From NCBI GenBank assembly GCA_021234155.1, contig JAJEKV010000004.1, positions 8,934,109 to 8,998,108 of the forward strand: a stretch of DNA of 64,000 nt, given 5' to 3'. Position 1 is the stretch's first letter. Each line of letters begins with the position of its first letter. Source of the stretch: Isoetes taiwanensis (Eukaryota > Streptophyta > Lycopodiopsida > Isoetales > Isoetaceae). The notes under the pieces were generated by a model. The model was not told the origin of the DNA, made no database searches, and was given only the letters and a program-made list of their open reading frames with translations. Shown here piece after piece: positions 1 to 10,739 of the stretch. Position numbers and translations under genes: made by a program.

Positions 1-810
1 CAACAAACCAAATCATCACATTAAATAGGGTGCAAGCAAGCTCCAGAATGTGCATCGTCAGAGCACGTACACAGAGTTAAAATGCTAGATTAAACACACT
101 AGCTTAGGCATATCTCAATTTGATGCCAAACCCTGAATAAGTTCCAAAGAATGGTATCCCCACAGCAGATGCAAGCAATGTTAAATACGAAAATCTGAAA
201 TAGATTAAATTAGAAAAAGATCGACTCTAATTATCAGCATTTACTCAAGTCAGAGCATATGCAAGCAATTTGAACTACGAGAACCTGAAATAAGTTATTA
301 ACCTCTACCCGGGGATTGCAAAGGTGCACAGCCTAGGAACAAATCTGGAAAATAGAAGCATGGCATTGCAGTGTACAATAATTTGACATGTCCAAACAAA
401 TCAATCTACACAAATAAAAGAATCTACTTCTACGAACATAATAATCTGGAAGCTTTGTAATGTTAAAAGGCTCAGCAAGATAACTACATCAATGCAAAGG
501 CCCCATGCTCAGACTGTATCCAGGCACAAAAACATGTCCCTTGGATCACTAGTGTTGGACTACTGAACTCAGATCTCAGGTACCCATTTTTGTTTCGCCA
601 GCAAATGTTCTGGTTTGCACTCTACCAGTATTTCCCACAGCCCAGAATTTTCTGGTTTAATCCCGTCTATACATGGCAAGCAAGAAAAATGCCAACAGGC
701 TCGAATTGTAAAAAAAACGTGACTTCAGTCACAGGCCTTATGTGCAAGATTATAACAAAGGAAAAGTTCCTTATACTTCTAACACATGTCTAAATTGGTT
801 TGATCATTCC
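1..810. other. No gene recognised
   Basis: AT-rich DNA without a convincing reading frame on either strand. It contains loosely repeated short phrases (for example versions of 'atgcaagcaattt...cctgaaataa' near 165-300), suggesting old intron or intergenic sequence downstream of the minus-strand gene fragments at 1.3-2.9 kb. Confidence 0.5.
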
Positions 811-947
811 CATCTATAAACATAACTGAAAGTAAAGATGCCAAAGATTTTAGCCTAATCCAGCAATATCTTTCAGACCATTTCCATCTATAAACATAAC
901 TGAAAGTGAGGATGCCAAACATTTTAGCCCAATTTAGCAATATCTTT
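811..947. repeat. Tandem duplication, about 74-bp unit
   Basis: Two adjacent copies, 811-884 and 885-947. Both start 'catctataaacataactgaa' and end at '...agcaatatcttt', with scattered substitutions and a shorter second copy. Seen directly. No coding role is evident. Confidence 0.85.
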
Positions 948-1273
948 GTGCACATACCATGCATTTTAGCAATAAAAACACATGGTTCTTGGTCCTTGTT
1001 CACCTTTCAGATGCCTTCCTTTTCCTGCAACATCTCCCTGCTTCAGGCCTGCATAAATGTGCACTTCATGCAAAACTGGAAAATAGAAGCATGGGTCTAC
1101 AATCACAACTAAAAATCATTCAAATCTACCGGTCATACTGTTCACAGCATAAACAAAACTGTATTTAGCAATACTCTGAAGCTGCAACATCCATCCCAAT
1201 CACGACCTGCACCAAAATCACGTTGTGTCACTCAAGTTAACCTATAGCCCAGCAGGACCCTGCCAATACGCAC

Positions 1274-1332
1274 CTTTCCTGTGTAACCAGCCTTCTCAAT
1301 AGCTTCAAAAGTTCCAGACCTTCCTTGTTTTC
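1274..1332 (-). pseudogene. Enolase exon fragment, frame-broken
   Basis: On the minus strand a 59-nt segment lies between a good acceptor (tgcag) and a good donor (AAAG|GTGCGT). It reads ENKEGLELLK in one frame and IEKAGYTGK in another. Both pieces are consecutive in plant enolase (2-phosphoglycerate dehydratase, glycolysis), where a two-residue TA step separates them. The exon would be 63 nt in an intact gene, so 4 nt are missing exactly at the frame change. No flanking enolase exons (such as the one encoding VIGMDVAASEFY) are visible downstream. This looks like a captured or relict single exon. It could instead be an intact gene with an assembly error, but the absent neighbouring exons argue against that. 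Confidence 0.75.
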
Positions 1333-1787
1333 CTGCAGTCAAAACATGTTAGTATAAATATGCGTGATAGAGCAATAATAGAAGTCCTAACTAAGTTCTA
1401 CACTTCAGCATGGGCTTGATTGTCCCATACCCGGTAGCAAATACCATTTAATTAGCCTGATAAATAAGCTTGAATGAATCACCACATAGCATAGGTATCC
1501 ATAACTGATTTCGGTTCAAAAGGCTGCAAAATGCATGGTCCAGACATCTACTATCCATAATAGATCATACTCTTACTTCTGTGCTGGAGATATCTGAGCA
1601 GGGCATATCAACCATACATGCATTCTGCCCTTTAGTTCTGGTCACTAAATAATCATTAGATAGCCATAAAACCATCTGTTACATCAGCCAATCATTATTA
1701 TTATGCATGCCATTATGTTTCTTATCCTAATAACCACACATCATGCAAGCATGTAATCAAACCAGCTCCCCTGTCGCACTAGGCTTT
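1333..1787. other. No gene recognised
   Basis: Between the enolase fragment and the last BRCT exon. AT-rich, with no splice-bounded open segment that I recognise. Confidence 0.4.
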
Positions 1788-2849
1788 TCACTGGGAGAGA
1801 TTCCCATCCTGCCACAGAATCCACATGTTGAATTTATTTTTATTCTCATTTAAACTAGCTGCTGTAGGCAAGATCAAGTACACGGATATACAAAATGAAT
1901 TCAGGAGCTTTTCTATCAAAGGATACTTGGAGAGATCTAAGCGATACACAACTATTCCATTAAATATCAGCTCAGTGGAGTGAACCTTCACACCTGCAGA
2001 CGTTTCTCATTATTTCATGATAAGAGAAATAAAAATGTGCATAAGCGAAGGCATATGGGTTTCCTTACCCTTCTCAAGCAGAGCAGCACATAGCTTACGA
2101 TCTTCTTCACAATATATTACCAAGCATGGACATGTGGCATTGTACCGTGTAGTTACCTGCAAATTATACTGTGTCAGTCTGAACAGTCTGTGCTTTACTC
2201 TATCCTTTATACAATGGAAATGAAGCAATGGTATAGCCAATGTCACAAACCTCACCACCTGCTGCCTTCACTATTGAGGAAATCGCCTCTGGCTTGGCAT
2301 TGCGAGTGACATATACCTTCATACCCTGTATTGGGAGGTTATGTGTGATTTAAAAAAATAAAGAATAGGGTTCTTAATACAAAATTTTTGAAACTTGGAA
2401 CCTGCAAAAGTGGCCTTTGATGTGCTGCAAAAATAGTGGTCGACATGGAGAAACCCAATTCTTTTTCCTTCTTCAGATCTCTGAGAATGTATGGTTTGTC
2501 ATTTATATAACATCTAGCCATGCCACAGCTTTCCAACCACAAAACTGTAACAACCGGTTTCCCAGAAGCCATTGCTTCTAACATGTTCCCAGTTCGAACA
2601 AATTTGTCTGCAACAAAGTGTGTACAATCTGGAACATTGCTTGCAAAGTTTCCACCAAGCTTCATAAGTATCTACAACAAAGACAACAAGAATGAAAATC
2701 TACTAGTGGAAAGAAACTAACAATTACACACAGTATACCTTCTTCTGATGCTTGACAATGTCACTGGACAACCCATGACTAAATAACACATACATCATCT
2801 CAGTCTTGCGTCGTTTTCTTCCACTGTTTGTAAGAGGAGTTTCTGTTGC
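1788..2849 (-). CDS. Tandem-BRCT protein C-terminus (PTIP/MDC1-like)
   Basis: Five minus-strand exons join in frame: 2849-2739, 2672-2402, 2325-2251, 2156-2069 and 1993-1788, each with AG acceptors and GT donors. Exon 1 gives SGRKRRKTEMMYVLFSHGLS, the start of a BRCT fold. Exon 2 carries LGGNFASNVPDCTHFVADKF, then VVTVLWLESC with the conserved BRCT Trp, then LGFSMSTTI. Exon 3 begins GMKVYVTRNAKP, a second BRCT. Exons 4-5 give CEEDRKLCAALLEKG and ELIFNGIVVYRLDL, then stop. The order matches the C-terminal tandem BRCT of plant PTIP/MDC1-like DNA-damage proteins, which bind phosphoserine peptides in the nucleus. The N-terminal part of the protein is not recognised upstream, where a copia remnant lies at 3.3-4.0 kb, so this may be a truncated gene or captured segment. 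The domain itself looks intact. The last exon could have an additional splice. Confidence 0.8.
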
Positions 2850-3096
2850 CTGTATGGGAAGTTACATTTACATTCTGTAGCCTGTATTGGAAGTTCCCAG
2901 CCTGCTGGACACGGCTCCTATTGCCCGGTCGCCTCACATACACCCCTTTTGGCATATTTTTCAATCTTCAGAAGATCAGTATTGTAACCTTAGAGATAAA
3001 GAATAGATGAGCATAGAAGAACAGTGCAGAATAACTCAAGTGCCGGATCTTTCCTTCCTGCCGAACCCAACAAGGAAAAAAAAATTAAAAACATAC

Positions 3097-3184
3097 CTCC
3101 GGAAATCCAAGGACCCTTAAACGTATCTGCCCGGCAACCAGCAAGGCATCTAACCCCCTTGAATGTATTTCTAAGTGCATATCC
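3097..3184 (-). other. Candidate exon, product unknown
   Basis: An 88-nt minus-strand segment between acceptor tgcag and donor GGAG|GTATGT. It is open in two frames (GYALRNTFKGVRCLAGC... and DMHLEIHSRGLDALLVAGQ...), so the correct frame is not certain. It is upstream of, and on the same strand as, the BRCT exons and could be an earlier exon of that gene. I do not recognise either translation. Confidence 0.35.
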
Positions 3185-3344
3185 CTGCAGGAAAACCTCT
3201 CCTCAAACCGTGGAAATACAGCAGCTCCGGCGCCAAAACGTGGGAGACACCTTAAGTATACGTACTTCAAAATGTCAAAAAAACCCCTTCATCGCCCACG
3301 CACATGTTTTGTACGGAAAAAAAAGGTGAACCCCCCGGGACTTC

Positions 3345-3717
3345 ATAGCTGCCGTGATCCACATCTACTTGCATGACTATGGCTCTGGAGAGACACATAC
3401 ATATGCAAGCCATTGCTCTATTATCACGGCGTTGCCAATCCTTTTGAAGCTTGATTTGAGCAGCTGTCCCAGCATTCTCTGGTTTAGTTTCAGACCCATC
3501 CACTATATCCCAGACATCCTCTGCCATTAGATATAACTTCATGGATTTCTTCCAGCCTTGAAACCCTTTGCCATCAAACATAGGTGGCTTCAGAATTGCT
3601 GATACAGATCTGGTCTCCATGATCTTCTCCTGCTCAGATAAGTATTCTTCCAGAATTGTTCTCCCAAGTTTCTCTATTGTCGAACTTCCCTTCACGTGCT
3701 AATAGGCTCTGATACCA
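3345..3717 (-). pseudogene. Ty1/copia gag fragment with PBS
   Basis: The minus-strand frame from an ATG at 3620 reads FDGKGFQGWKKSMKLYLMAE, then DVWDIVDGSETKP and KDWQRRDNRAMACI. This is the N-terminal gag signature of plant copia elements (DUF4219/UBN2 type, W...M...L...LW..V.G). Just upstream, minus-strand TGGTATCAGAGCC (about 3717-3705) matches the usual initiator-Met tRNA primer-binding site, directly next to the LTR at 3718. The frame loses similarity after about 3345, and no zinc knuckle or pol follows, so the element is truncated at its 3' side. Confidence 0.75.
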
Positions 3718-4019
3718 TGTTGGAAAACGTATCAGCTATGGACTGATACAAACCTATAGCACAGACTGAGCCAAAGCGAAAGCAAGAATGGAAGAGACAC
3801 GATAGGAATAGAATAGGAACAATCTGAATGTTCTATGTATTGCATGTAATCTATAAATACATGAAATGAATGGCACTGAAAGGCCAACAGCCGAAAACAG
3901 AAGGCCAAAGGCCAGAGATGTACATGATGTACTACTAATGTACTCTAATGTACATCAATGTATCTAATGTACATCAATGTACTCTAAATGTACTCTAATG
4001 TACAGCTTGAATTCTAACA
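3718..4019 (-). mobile_element. Copia LTR (5' LTR of truncated element)
   Basis: A 302-bp segment bounded by TGTTGGAA...TTCTAACA, the inverted TG...CA ends of an LTR. The primer-binding site abuts its inner end at 3717. It contains a TATA-like stretch (minus-strand TATTTATAG) and a short internal repeat built on 'tgtac(t)(a)tctaatg' at 3925-4005. No second LTR copy is visible in the window, so this is a broken element. Confidence 0.75.
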
Positions 4020-4916
4020 GATGGCAGTTTGTGGGTTCCCAATTGCACAACGGTGACGGCTCTTCTGCGCATGAAGCTGCCATTTAACAATAGAATCGAA
4101 TTAACAGATGAATCAGAAATTCGCAAAGGAATTGGATTAGAGCAATAAAATTGGAATAGAATTCAGTAACAGAATTGCTTCAGAATTCAGCGCACAGTTC
4201 GATTCATCAACAGAATTCACTTCCACTAAGCGGATACATTTGAAGCTTGTTTACCTTGGTTTGTTCTTGTTGATACATTGTCCACTATTGAACAAGACAC
4301 AGTGCAAGTACACAAAAAAGGGGGAGGGGGGTGGGAGAAAGAAAGACTTCTTTGCAACAATAAAATTCCTTATTTCTTGAAGATCATGGAAATTGCAATA
4401 GGTGAAATTGCCAAAAGAATATGGTCTCACGTTGATTGAAGAACCATTTTGTTCAAAATTCATACATATAGAGATTGATCAGTGTTTAAACAAGATGTTG
4501 AAATGCAAGAAATAAAAATCAAAACCTAATCTATATACCTCAATTTACTGTCACAAGAAAACATAACTTTATAAGCATGGAATCAGGCTCCTTTAGCTCC
4601 CGGAAGGCCAGATGATGTAGCTATATCTCCTTCGACAGAGATATAACCATGACGTTTGCAGTGGATTAAAAAAATAATTAATACAAAAATTAGACTATGA
4701 ACGAGATAAACGCATTAGGGCCCATTAGTAGGAGCATTAGTGCCCCTTTTCTTTGTTTTGATGTTGTTTCTCAAATCAGTCTTATTTTTGCAAACACAAA
4801 TCTAAACTTATCAAGCAACTAAACTAGTCACAAGGAAAAGATTGAGCTAATTAACCTACTTTATCAAGGAATGTTGAACTTTTCTATAGAAAGAGAGACA
4901 ACCACACATGCTGGTC
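4020..4916. other. No gene recognised
   Basis: AT-rich sequence between the copia LTR and the gypsy pol remnant. Several short open frames exist but none resembles a known protein. It may hold the 3' LTR or untranslated end of the following minus-strand element, but no LTR partner was found. Confidence 0.4.
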
Positions 4917-5681
4917 CTAATATCTTTTCAAATGCAAAGTGTTTATAGGATTTGGCAATGGTAGACCTGTAGTGATCTCTTTCAGCCATGATGAGTTTGA
5001 ACCTGTTGATTCCAAAACCTCATAAGGTCCCGCCCAAAGGTTTTCAAACTTTCCAGCTGCATCTTCTCTTGATTTATTCCATTTGAGTACAAGCTCCCCC
5101 TCTTTGAAAGCACCTTGAATCCTATGAGCAGCTTTGAATGCAGCCAAATCCTTGGCTTTTTTTAGCAAGTTGGCATTCTCAACCTCTACTCTATATTCAT
5201 CTAAGTGTAACAAGCCATCCAACCTTTCTTGCAAAGCATGTTCAAATGGTAAGCATAGTTTATGAGCTAACCTTAAAAATGGCAGCTTGAGTTCAATTGG
5301 TAGCACAACTTCAATGCCATAGATTAAGTTGAATGGAGTATGATTTGTGGTTGCCTTAATAGTAATTATATAAGGCTAAAGTGCATCCACTATCTTAAGA
5401 TGCCAATCCCTTTTATCTGCTTAAACTGTCTTTGGAAAAATACCTTTCAAAACCTTATTAATGGCCTCAGCTTGTCCATTGCCTTGGAGCTAGTATGAAG
5501 AACTCTTAGTATGCTTGACTTTAAGAATGTTCAGCAGATTAGTAATAACTTCATTCACAAAAAGTGTACCTTTATCAGAATGCAACTTAAATGGAATATC
5601 AAACCTGGCACACGCATGCTCTTTACAAATCTTGTTGTAGTAATGGCATTTGCTTGTTTTAAAGCTATTGCTTCTGCCCAC
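4917..5681 (-). pseudogene. Gypsy integrase fragments
   Basis: The core piece reads FKLHSDKGTLFVNEV, with the central Asp (HSD) of the DDE triad and its FVN context, and ends near a QGNGQAE-like stretch in another frame. The C-terminal piece has FKEGELVLKWNKSREDAAGK and LWAGPYEVLE, the usual GPY/F module that follows the core. No chromodomain follows. The pieces are in different frames and separated by stops, so no functional integrase is encoded. Confidence 0.8.
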
Positions 5682-6241
5682 TTGGTAAAGTAGTCAGTGG
5701 CCACAATAATATGTTGATGTTGACCTGCTGAAGGGGGGTTAATGGGGCCTATATAATCAAGACCCCATATCTGAAAAGGTCATGGAGAAACAATAGGATT
5801 CAATGCAGCTGAAAAAAGGATCTTCTTACCAAAGATTTGGCATTTTATATATCACAACAATCTCTAAAAGTTGTAGGCCAGTAGTAACTAGATCTGAGAA
5901 TCTTTTTTGTTGTCGTATCTCTAGCAAAATAACCTCCACAAATGCCCTTGTGCATTTCCTTGATGATCATGGCAGCTTCTTCTCATCAACACAGGTTAGC
6001 AAAACTCCATCCCTGTTAACTTTACACAAAACATTATGAATCATTATTACTGCCTACACTCTTCCTTAAACCTTTTTTGCTGGCTTGAACTTAGGTCTGA
6101 TGGCATTTCCTTGTACTGCAGAAAGTCTCTAATGGATTGTTGCCAATCTTGCTGAACTTGTTTTTCATTAGTTGACTCCAAATAAGTTATGGCATCTATA
6201 AAGTCGACGGCTTCTATTGCTTCTTCATGGTCAAAGAAAAT

Positions 6242-7383
6242 TTAGGGCAAATAAAGACTAGGATTCTTGACCTGATGTAATTCTTTGACAGAAAAATCAA
6301 AGGTTTGCAACTTACAAGCCCACCTTTGAATCTTTGGCTTGCTAGTTGCTTTCCCAAAGAGTAGTCCCATTGGGTTTTGTTTCATAAAGACTTGTACTTG
6401 GTTCCTCAATAGCAGTTGTCCCTGCCTATTGATTAAGAACATTAATGCAGAAGCACTTTCCTCCATTCGAGAATCTCTCTCTTCAGTTGAGGACCATTGC
6501 TTGCTTGCAAAAACTATAGTGTGCTTCTCCTGCAAAATAACCAAGCCTATAGCTTTCTTAGTAATAGTGATGTAGACCTCAAATGGCTTATCCAAATCTG
6601 GAGTCTTGAATAGAGTAGCTTCACATATGGATGTGATCAGCACGTCAAAGACTTCTTGGCATTCTGATGTCCATGAAAGAGGAAAGAATTCACTCTTAGA
6701 CTTGGAAAACTTACCTACTATGGTTAGTTTAGAGATAGGACTAATGATATGAGAAAAGTTAGGAATATACACCCTAAGAAAACTAGTCATGCAAATAAAA
6801 CTTTAAACCTGCTTCAGTGTTTTGGGAGGTGCCAACCTTTTTAGTGCTTCCACCTTCTCTTGGGCTATCTTGACTCCTTTGTTGGATACTTCATGTTCTA
6901 GCAACTGCCCTTTGGATGCAAAGAAGATGCACTTCTTAGGATTAAGATTGACTCTAGAATTTATGCATAAAGAGCAAACTTTCTCAAGTAATTCCAAATG
7001 GTTAGTGGAGCAAGAACCTAAGCATAAGTCATCCAAGAACACTCTGAATTCCTTGGCTGACATGGAACTGAAAATAACATCCATAGCTCTTTGGAAAGTG
7101 GCTGGTGTATTCATCAAACTCAAAGGCATCCTTTTCATGGCATAAATGCCCCAGGGAATAATGAAAGAAGTTTTTGGTTGATCTTCTCCTTAATGCTTAT
7201 CTGATTAAAACCTGAAAAAACATCAAGAAATGAATACACATCTTTTCCTGCCACATCATATAAAATTTCCTTTAGAAATGGCAAAGGGTAACAATCCTTA
7301 ATGGTAGCTTTGTTGAGATCCCTATAATTGATACAGATTCTCAATGCTCCGCTCTTTTTCTCCACTAGCACAATACAAGACAT
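6242..7383 (-). pseudogene. Gypsy reverse transcriptase and RNase H fragments
   Basis: The RT begins KKSGALRICINYRDLNKATI and YSFLDVFSGFNQISI. It continues LMNTPATFQRAMDVIF and VFLDDLCLGS, where the catalytic box is FLDD rather than the common YVDD or YIDD; both Asp residues are kept. It then runs SFLRVYIPNFSHIISPISKL into RNase H (FASKQWSSTEERDSRMEESA). Breaks at about 7135 and 6800 shift the frame. This is typical of an old, inactive copy. Confidence 0.85.
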
Positions 7384-7851
7384 CTATTCAGGATTGATGA
7401 TCTCTATTATGACACCTGCATCCAACATCTTATGCAACTCTTCTTTGATTAATCCCATAAGTGAGGCATTGATCCTTCTCATTTTTTGAAAAACAAATTT
7501 GCATCCTTCTTTTATCTTAATTTCAAATTGACATGCCTCTTCTTTGATGCCAATGAGTTCTGAGTAATCCCAAGCAAAGACATCTCCTCTATTTTCAAAA
7601 ACACTTGTAATCTCCTCTTGGTCTTGAGTATCAAATAGATCTACAAATAATGTTCTTTGTTTATCTTTGATGGTAATCTCTCGAGTTTGTTCCTTTTCTG
7701 ATGCATTTATGACCAGAATAGGGCATAATGCTTTGGTCTCTCTTTCTTCAAGCTCTTCTTCCAGGGTAGCTCCCTCAGATAGTTGTGACATCCCAGTTGT
7801 GTTCTCTTGGAATCTGAGTGGTCTCCCATGAGGCAAAGCTTGAAAGTACAT
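7384..7851 (-). pseudogene. Gypsy polyprotein segment upstream of RT
   Basis: An open frame containing FENRGDVFAWDYSELIGI and then KMRRINASLMGLIKEELHKM, followed by MLDAGVIIE. This is the conserved linker immediately N-terminal to gypsy RT in plants. A stop ends it just before the RT start at 7383. The region upstream, where protease and gag should be, is not recognisable. Confidence 0.75.
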
Positions 7852-7978
7852 TCATGGCATGATTCTTCAAGACGTCCATGTCTTCATTTTTTTTTATATT
7901 CTCCTGAAACTTGCCTACAAATTAGTTGAGAGTCTCCATAAATATGAATGTTAGCAATGTCCATAGCCTTATCTTCAC

Positions 7979-8607
7979 TTTCTCATTTTTAGATGATGTA
8001 GTAGCACTTCATGAAGTGGCATTCATTTGGCGGCGTTTATGCAAGGAGGCGTCCAGGTTCGAACACCTGATGCAATGGTTTTTCTGTTCGGCTTACAGAA
8101 ATTTCCAGCACTTATAGCACTTCCAGCACTATCTGTTATGGCACTCAACTTAGTTCTATTTCTAGATCAAAGAGGAGACCTTACTTCACTTGAACGGAAC
8201 GAGTTGAAAATGCACGATATATGATCATGATTCTAAAGCAAGAAGGAGCAGTTGATTCTTTAATTCTAGTAGCACTTGGTCAAGATCAAGTGAAGGTACT
8301 AAGGCATGATTTCCATGAAGAATTTAAACCTAGCATTGTGGGAATAACTGCATTTATGGTTATTGAATCCATAAACCTTAACAAAGTAATCATGTTTGAT
8401 ACTTTTATCGCTTATATCAAGGCTATACATAGAAATCATTTTCATCTTTCTCTTGACAAAACAATTACGGATATCAAAGACAAACTCCAGTTTTTTATTG
8501 GCTTACTGTTGCTGATACATCGGCTAATCAGCAGATCTATTTATCCATATAGAGATGATCTCTTCACGCAAACTTGGTTTATGAGCTTTTTAGATGACCC
8601 GGATTGA
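7979..8607 (+). CDS. Unrecognised open frames (two, possibly one broken gene)
   Basis: Two successive plus-strand frames. The first (about 7979-8224, changing frame near 8030) contains RTPDAMVFLFGLQKFPAL and SLERNELKMHD. The second (8221-8607, 128 codons from ATG 8221) contains FKPSIVGITAFMVIESINL and ends SIYPYRDDLFTQTWFMSF. The translations have protein-like composition in AT-rich DNA, but I recognise no family. They sit between a decayed gypsy element and a chromovirus LTR, so they may be a relict of another element or host gene. Confidence 0.25.
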
Positions 8608-8944
8608 GTAATAATCCAGACCTAAGTCACAGCCGTTATTAGTGAGCAATGATTAAAAGGCTAATCCTATTCTTGGTATCATCATTTTGTTTATATCATT
8701 GTACTTCATGTATTGATACACAACACTGAATATGCTTCCATTTTGCCCTTGTTTTAGGCGTTTGCACTCGGTGTGCATCCCCTTCTCTCCCTTTCTTGGT
8801 GCAACCTTGATATTTTCAGGAGCAAGAGATTTTTTGGAAAATTCCCTTTTCCACGAATCAATTTGTAGGGGCTTAGTAAAAAACTAGAAAGGGGCATTTT
8901 ATATATAGGTTTTGCATAGGGGAATGGCACTATGTCATCCCATA
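8608..8944. other. No gene recognised; left flank of chromovirus
   Basis: Contains no convincing frame. The sequence TCCCA at 8938-8942 also follows the 3' LTR at 22621-22625. It may be the 5-bp target duplication, although two extra bases (ta) lie before the TG of the left LTR. Confidence 0.4.
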
Positions 8945-10243
8945 TGACGTTCCAACATAATACACGCCCCAAATACGTATAGTATACTGCCACATCACAG
9001 AATTGTCATCATGACAAGTACTAGCGAGACGTAAAGGGTTGCACCTAGGGGGCAAGGGTTGCACCTAGGGGGCAACCTCGTAAGTTGTGCATGTTTAATA
9101 AACATATACAACTATAAACCCCATGCCAAATGGCAAAACCCCATTTGACCAATGTTAACCTAACCCTAAGGGTTTCTATATAAGGGCTTCCCCCTTAAAC
9201 CCTAAACCCTTCTTCCTTTTTCGCAATTAGGGTTTCCAAGATCCATTCCGGCCAAGCCAGAACTCTAGTTCGCATTGCCAGACTCTAAAAAGCCTAAAAT
9301 TCAGTTCTTTGATGATTATGGTGTTCATTCTATGCTCTCCCGTGTATTGGGAAGGGGGGTAGAGACCCTAAAAGCCTTTGTAGCAGATGTTCCTAGATAG
9401 CCTCATTAATACCCAATTAATGCGGTCCGTGCACAAGAGCCCGCCTGGTTGTGGGTGGAGGGGCTAGACCGATGAAAAAGGGGGACTTGTCCCATCACTG
9501 ATTGATCCCTCTGGTGTGTAAAGCCTACCAGGGATCTTAGTGGGCTAGGCTTAATGGTTTGCCACTGAGTGTGGGCAAGGCATGAGCTCGACACCTATGG
9601 GGTGATGCGTCACCTTCCACGAGGTTCAAGTCGAATAAGGGCAGTGGCCTTCTAGCCACCTGTGATGGGCATGCATGCCTCTGGAGGGGAGGTGACTCTC
9701 CTCCTGCCTCATCGGGACTGGGGAGATGCAACCTAGCAGTAGCCCTCTTGGCTATATACCCGGCAGGCTACGGTCCGGTCCCAATACTTTTCAACCTACT
9801 CTGCAAAGTGTGCACGGGAGGGGCGGATGAAGTGGACTACCCAACAGCCATGTTCTTATGCCAGCCCAATTCATTGCCACGACTCGGTCTGCATTGACTT
9901 CTGGAGGCCCAAGCCGTTAGTCGATCCCCTATGAGTCTGAGCCCTAGGTAGGATCTCCCCATGTTGATGCTATTGATATTGTTGTATATGTGATGTTATG
10001 ATGTGTTCACCCTTCGAGGTGAGCTTATTGATGTATTAATGTTATGTGCTCATGTTTATTCACGCTTCCGTACCTAGGACGGTCCCGAAGGAAGACGAGC
10101 AAATGACCCATCCACTCTTCCCTCACTGGCCCAGTTCATGGGATTGGTGTCAGGTGGATGGCCCCTGCTAGTTTGGCTACCAGGGGATGAACTCCGCCTT
10201 CGGATATGATGGGAGCATCATAGACGAAGTAGGGGACGTCACA
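8945..10243 (+). repeat. 5' LTR of chromovirus (1299 bp)
   Basis: Starts TGACGTTCCAACATAAT and ends GGGGACGTCACA. It matches 21070-22620 almost throughout. A tandem 20-bp phrase (gggttgcacctagggggcaa) occurs at 9038-9077. Compared with the 3' LTR it lacks about 250 bp: 'aaaaagcctaaaattcagttc' at 9288 replaces the 3' LTR segment from about 21418 to 21672. The missing part holds the possible leader exon of the transcript. Confidence 0.9.
9177..9184 (+). promoter_or_regulatory. LTR TATA box with telo-box
   Basis: TATATAAG, followed within 25 bp by TTAAACCCTAAACCC (telo-box AAACCCTAA, common near plant transcription starts). The same arrangement is at 21302 in the 3' LTR. It probably marks the U3/R boundary. 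Confidence 0.65.
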
Positions 10244-10244
10244 G

Positions 10245-10256
10245 TGGTATCAGAGC
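10245..10256 (+). other. Primer-binding site (tRNA-Met initiator)
   Basis: TGGTATCAGAGC one base after the 5' LTR end, the classic complement to the 3' end of plant initiator tRNA-Met. It fixes element orientation as plus strand. Confidence 0.85.
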
Positions 10257-10452
10257 ATGATCTTGGTAGACCAAGATCGAGCACTGACCATTCTCTATTA
10301 GGACTAACAGTAGACTTCCAGTCTTGGGAATAGCCACCTCGAAAATTGGGAATTCTTTTTTCCAATTTCTAGTGCAGTAAGTAGAAAAATGCTAAGTTAG
10401 TAAGAATGTTTTTAGCAAAACCCTAAAGATTATGGCCAAAAAGGTGTGACTC

Positions 10453-10515
10453 CTCACAGAGTGTGCCCAGGCCCAATCCGAGATTTTCGGATTTGCCTCT
10501 CGCGCACTGTGTGAG
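10453..10515 (+). repeat. Hairpin cassette copy 1
   Basis: CTCACAGAGTGTGC at 10453-10466 pairs with GCGCACTGTGTGAG at 10502-10515 (one mismatch, one G.U). Inside, AATCCG at 10475 pairs with CGGATT at 10488 around a 7-nt loop. Two nested stems form one long hairpin. Same-sense copies are at 10665, 16257 and 16462. Confidence 0.85.
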
Positions 10516-10664
10516 TGGTCGACCCATGTTGACTTAGATAGATGCATAATTAGTGTAAATTGATAGTGCAGGCAGCTTAATCCTTAGATTTGAGCTAGAT
10601 TTGCATGTTATAACACTAAGAAACACCTTATAAATTGAAAATTAGAGTAAAAAAGAGATGACCC

Positions 10665-10724
10665 CTCACAGAATGCGCCTAGGGCCAATCTGACATTCTC
10701 GGATTAGCCTCTCGCGCGTGTGAG
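10665..10724 (+). repeat. Hairpin cassette copy 2
   Basis: Outer arms CTCACAGAATGCGC and GCGCGTGTGAG (right arm 3 nt shorter). Inner AATCTG/CGGATT keeps pairing through a U.G wobble. Flanking 'acccctcaca' and 'gtgagtggt' match the other copies. Confidence 0.85.
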
Positions 10725-10739
10725 TGGTGGACACTTTTT

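Larger units (their letters stand above)
4917..7851 (-). mobile_element. Degenerate Ty3/gypsy retrotransposon, pol region
   Basis: The minus-strand order is polyprotein linker (7851-7384), reverse transcriptase (7383-6803), RNase H (6790-6242), integrase core (5681-5490) and integrase C-terminus (5306-4917). This is the PR-RT-RH-IN order of Ty3/gypsy. Frames change at least four times and stops interrupt it. No LTR pair or gag could be found on either side, so this is a decayed internal fragment unrelated to the chromovirus next to it. Confidence 0.85.

Noticed and set aside
9406-9731. Minus-strand short ORFs in the LTR, nearly identical at 21783-22108
   Set aside because: They lie wholly within the two LTR copies, antisense to the element. 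Their similarity is explained by LTR identity, not by a conserved gene.
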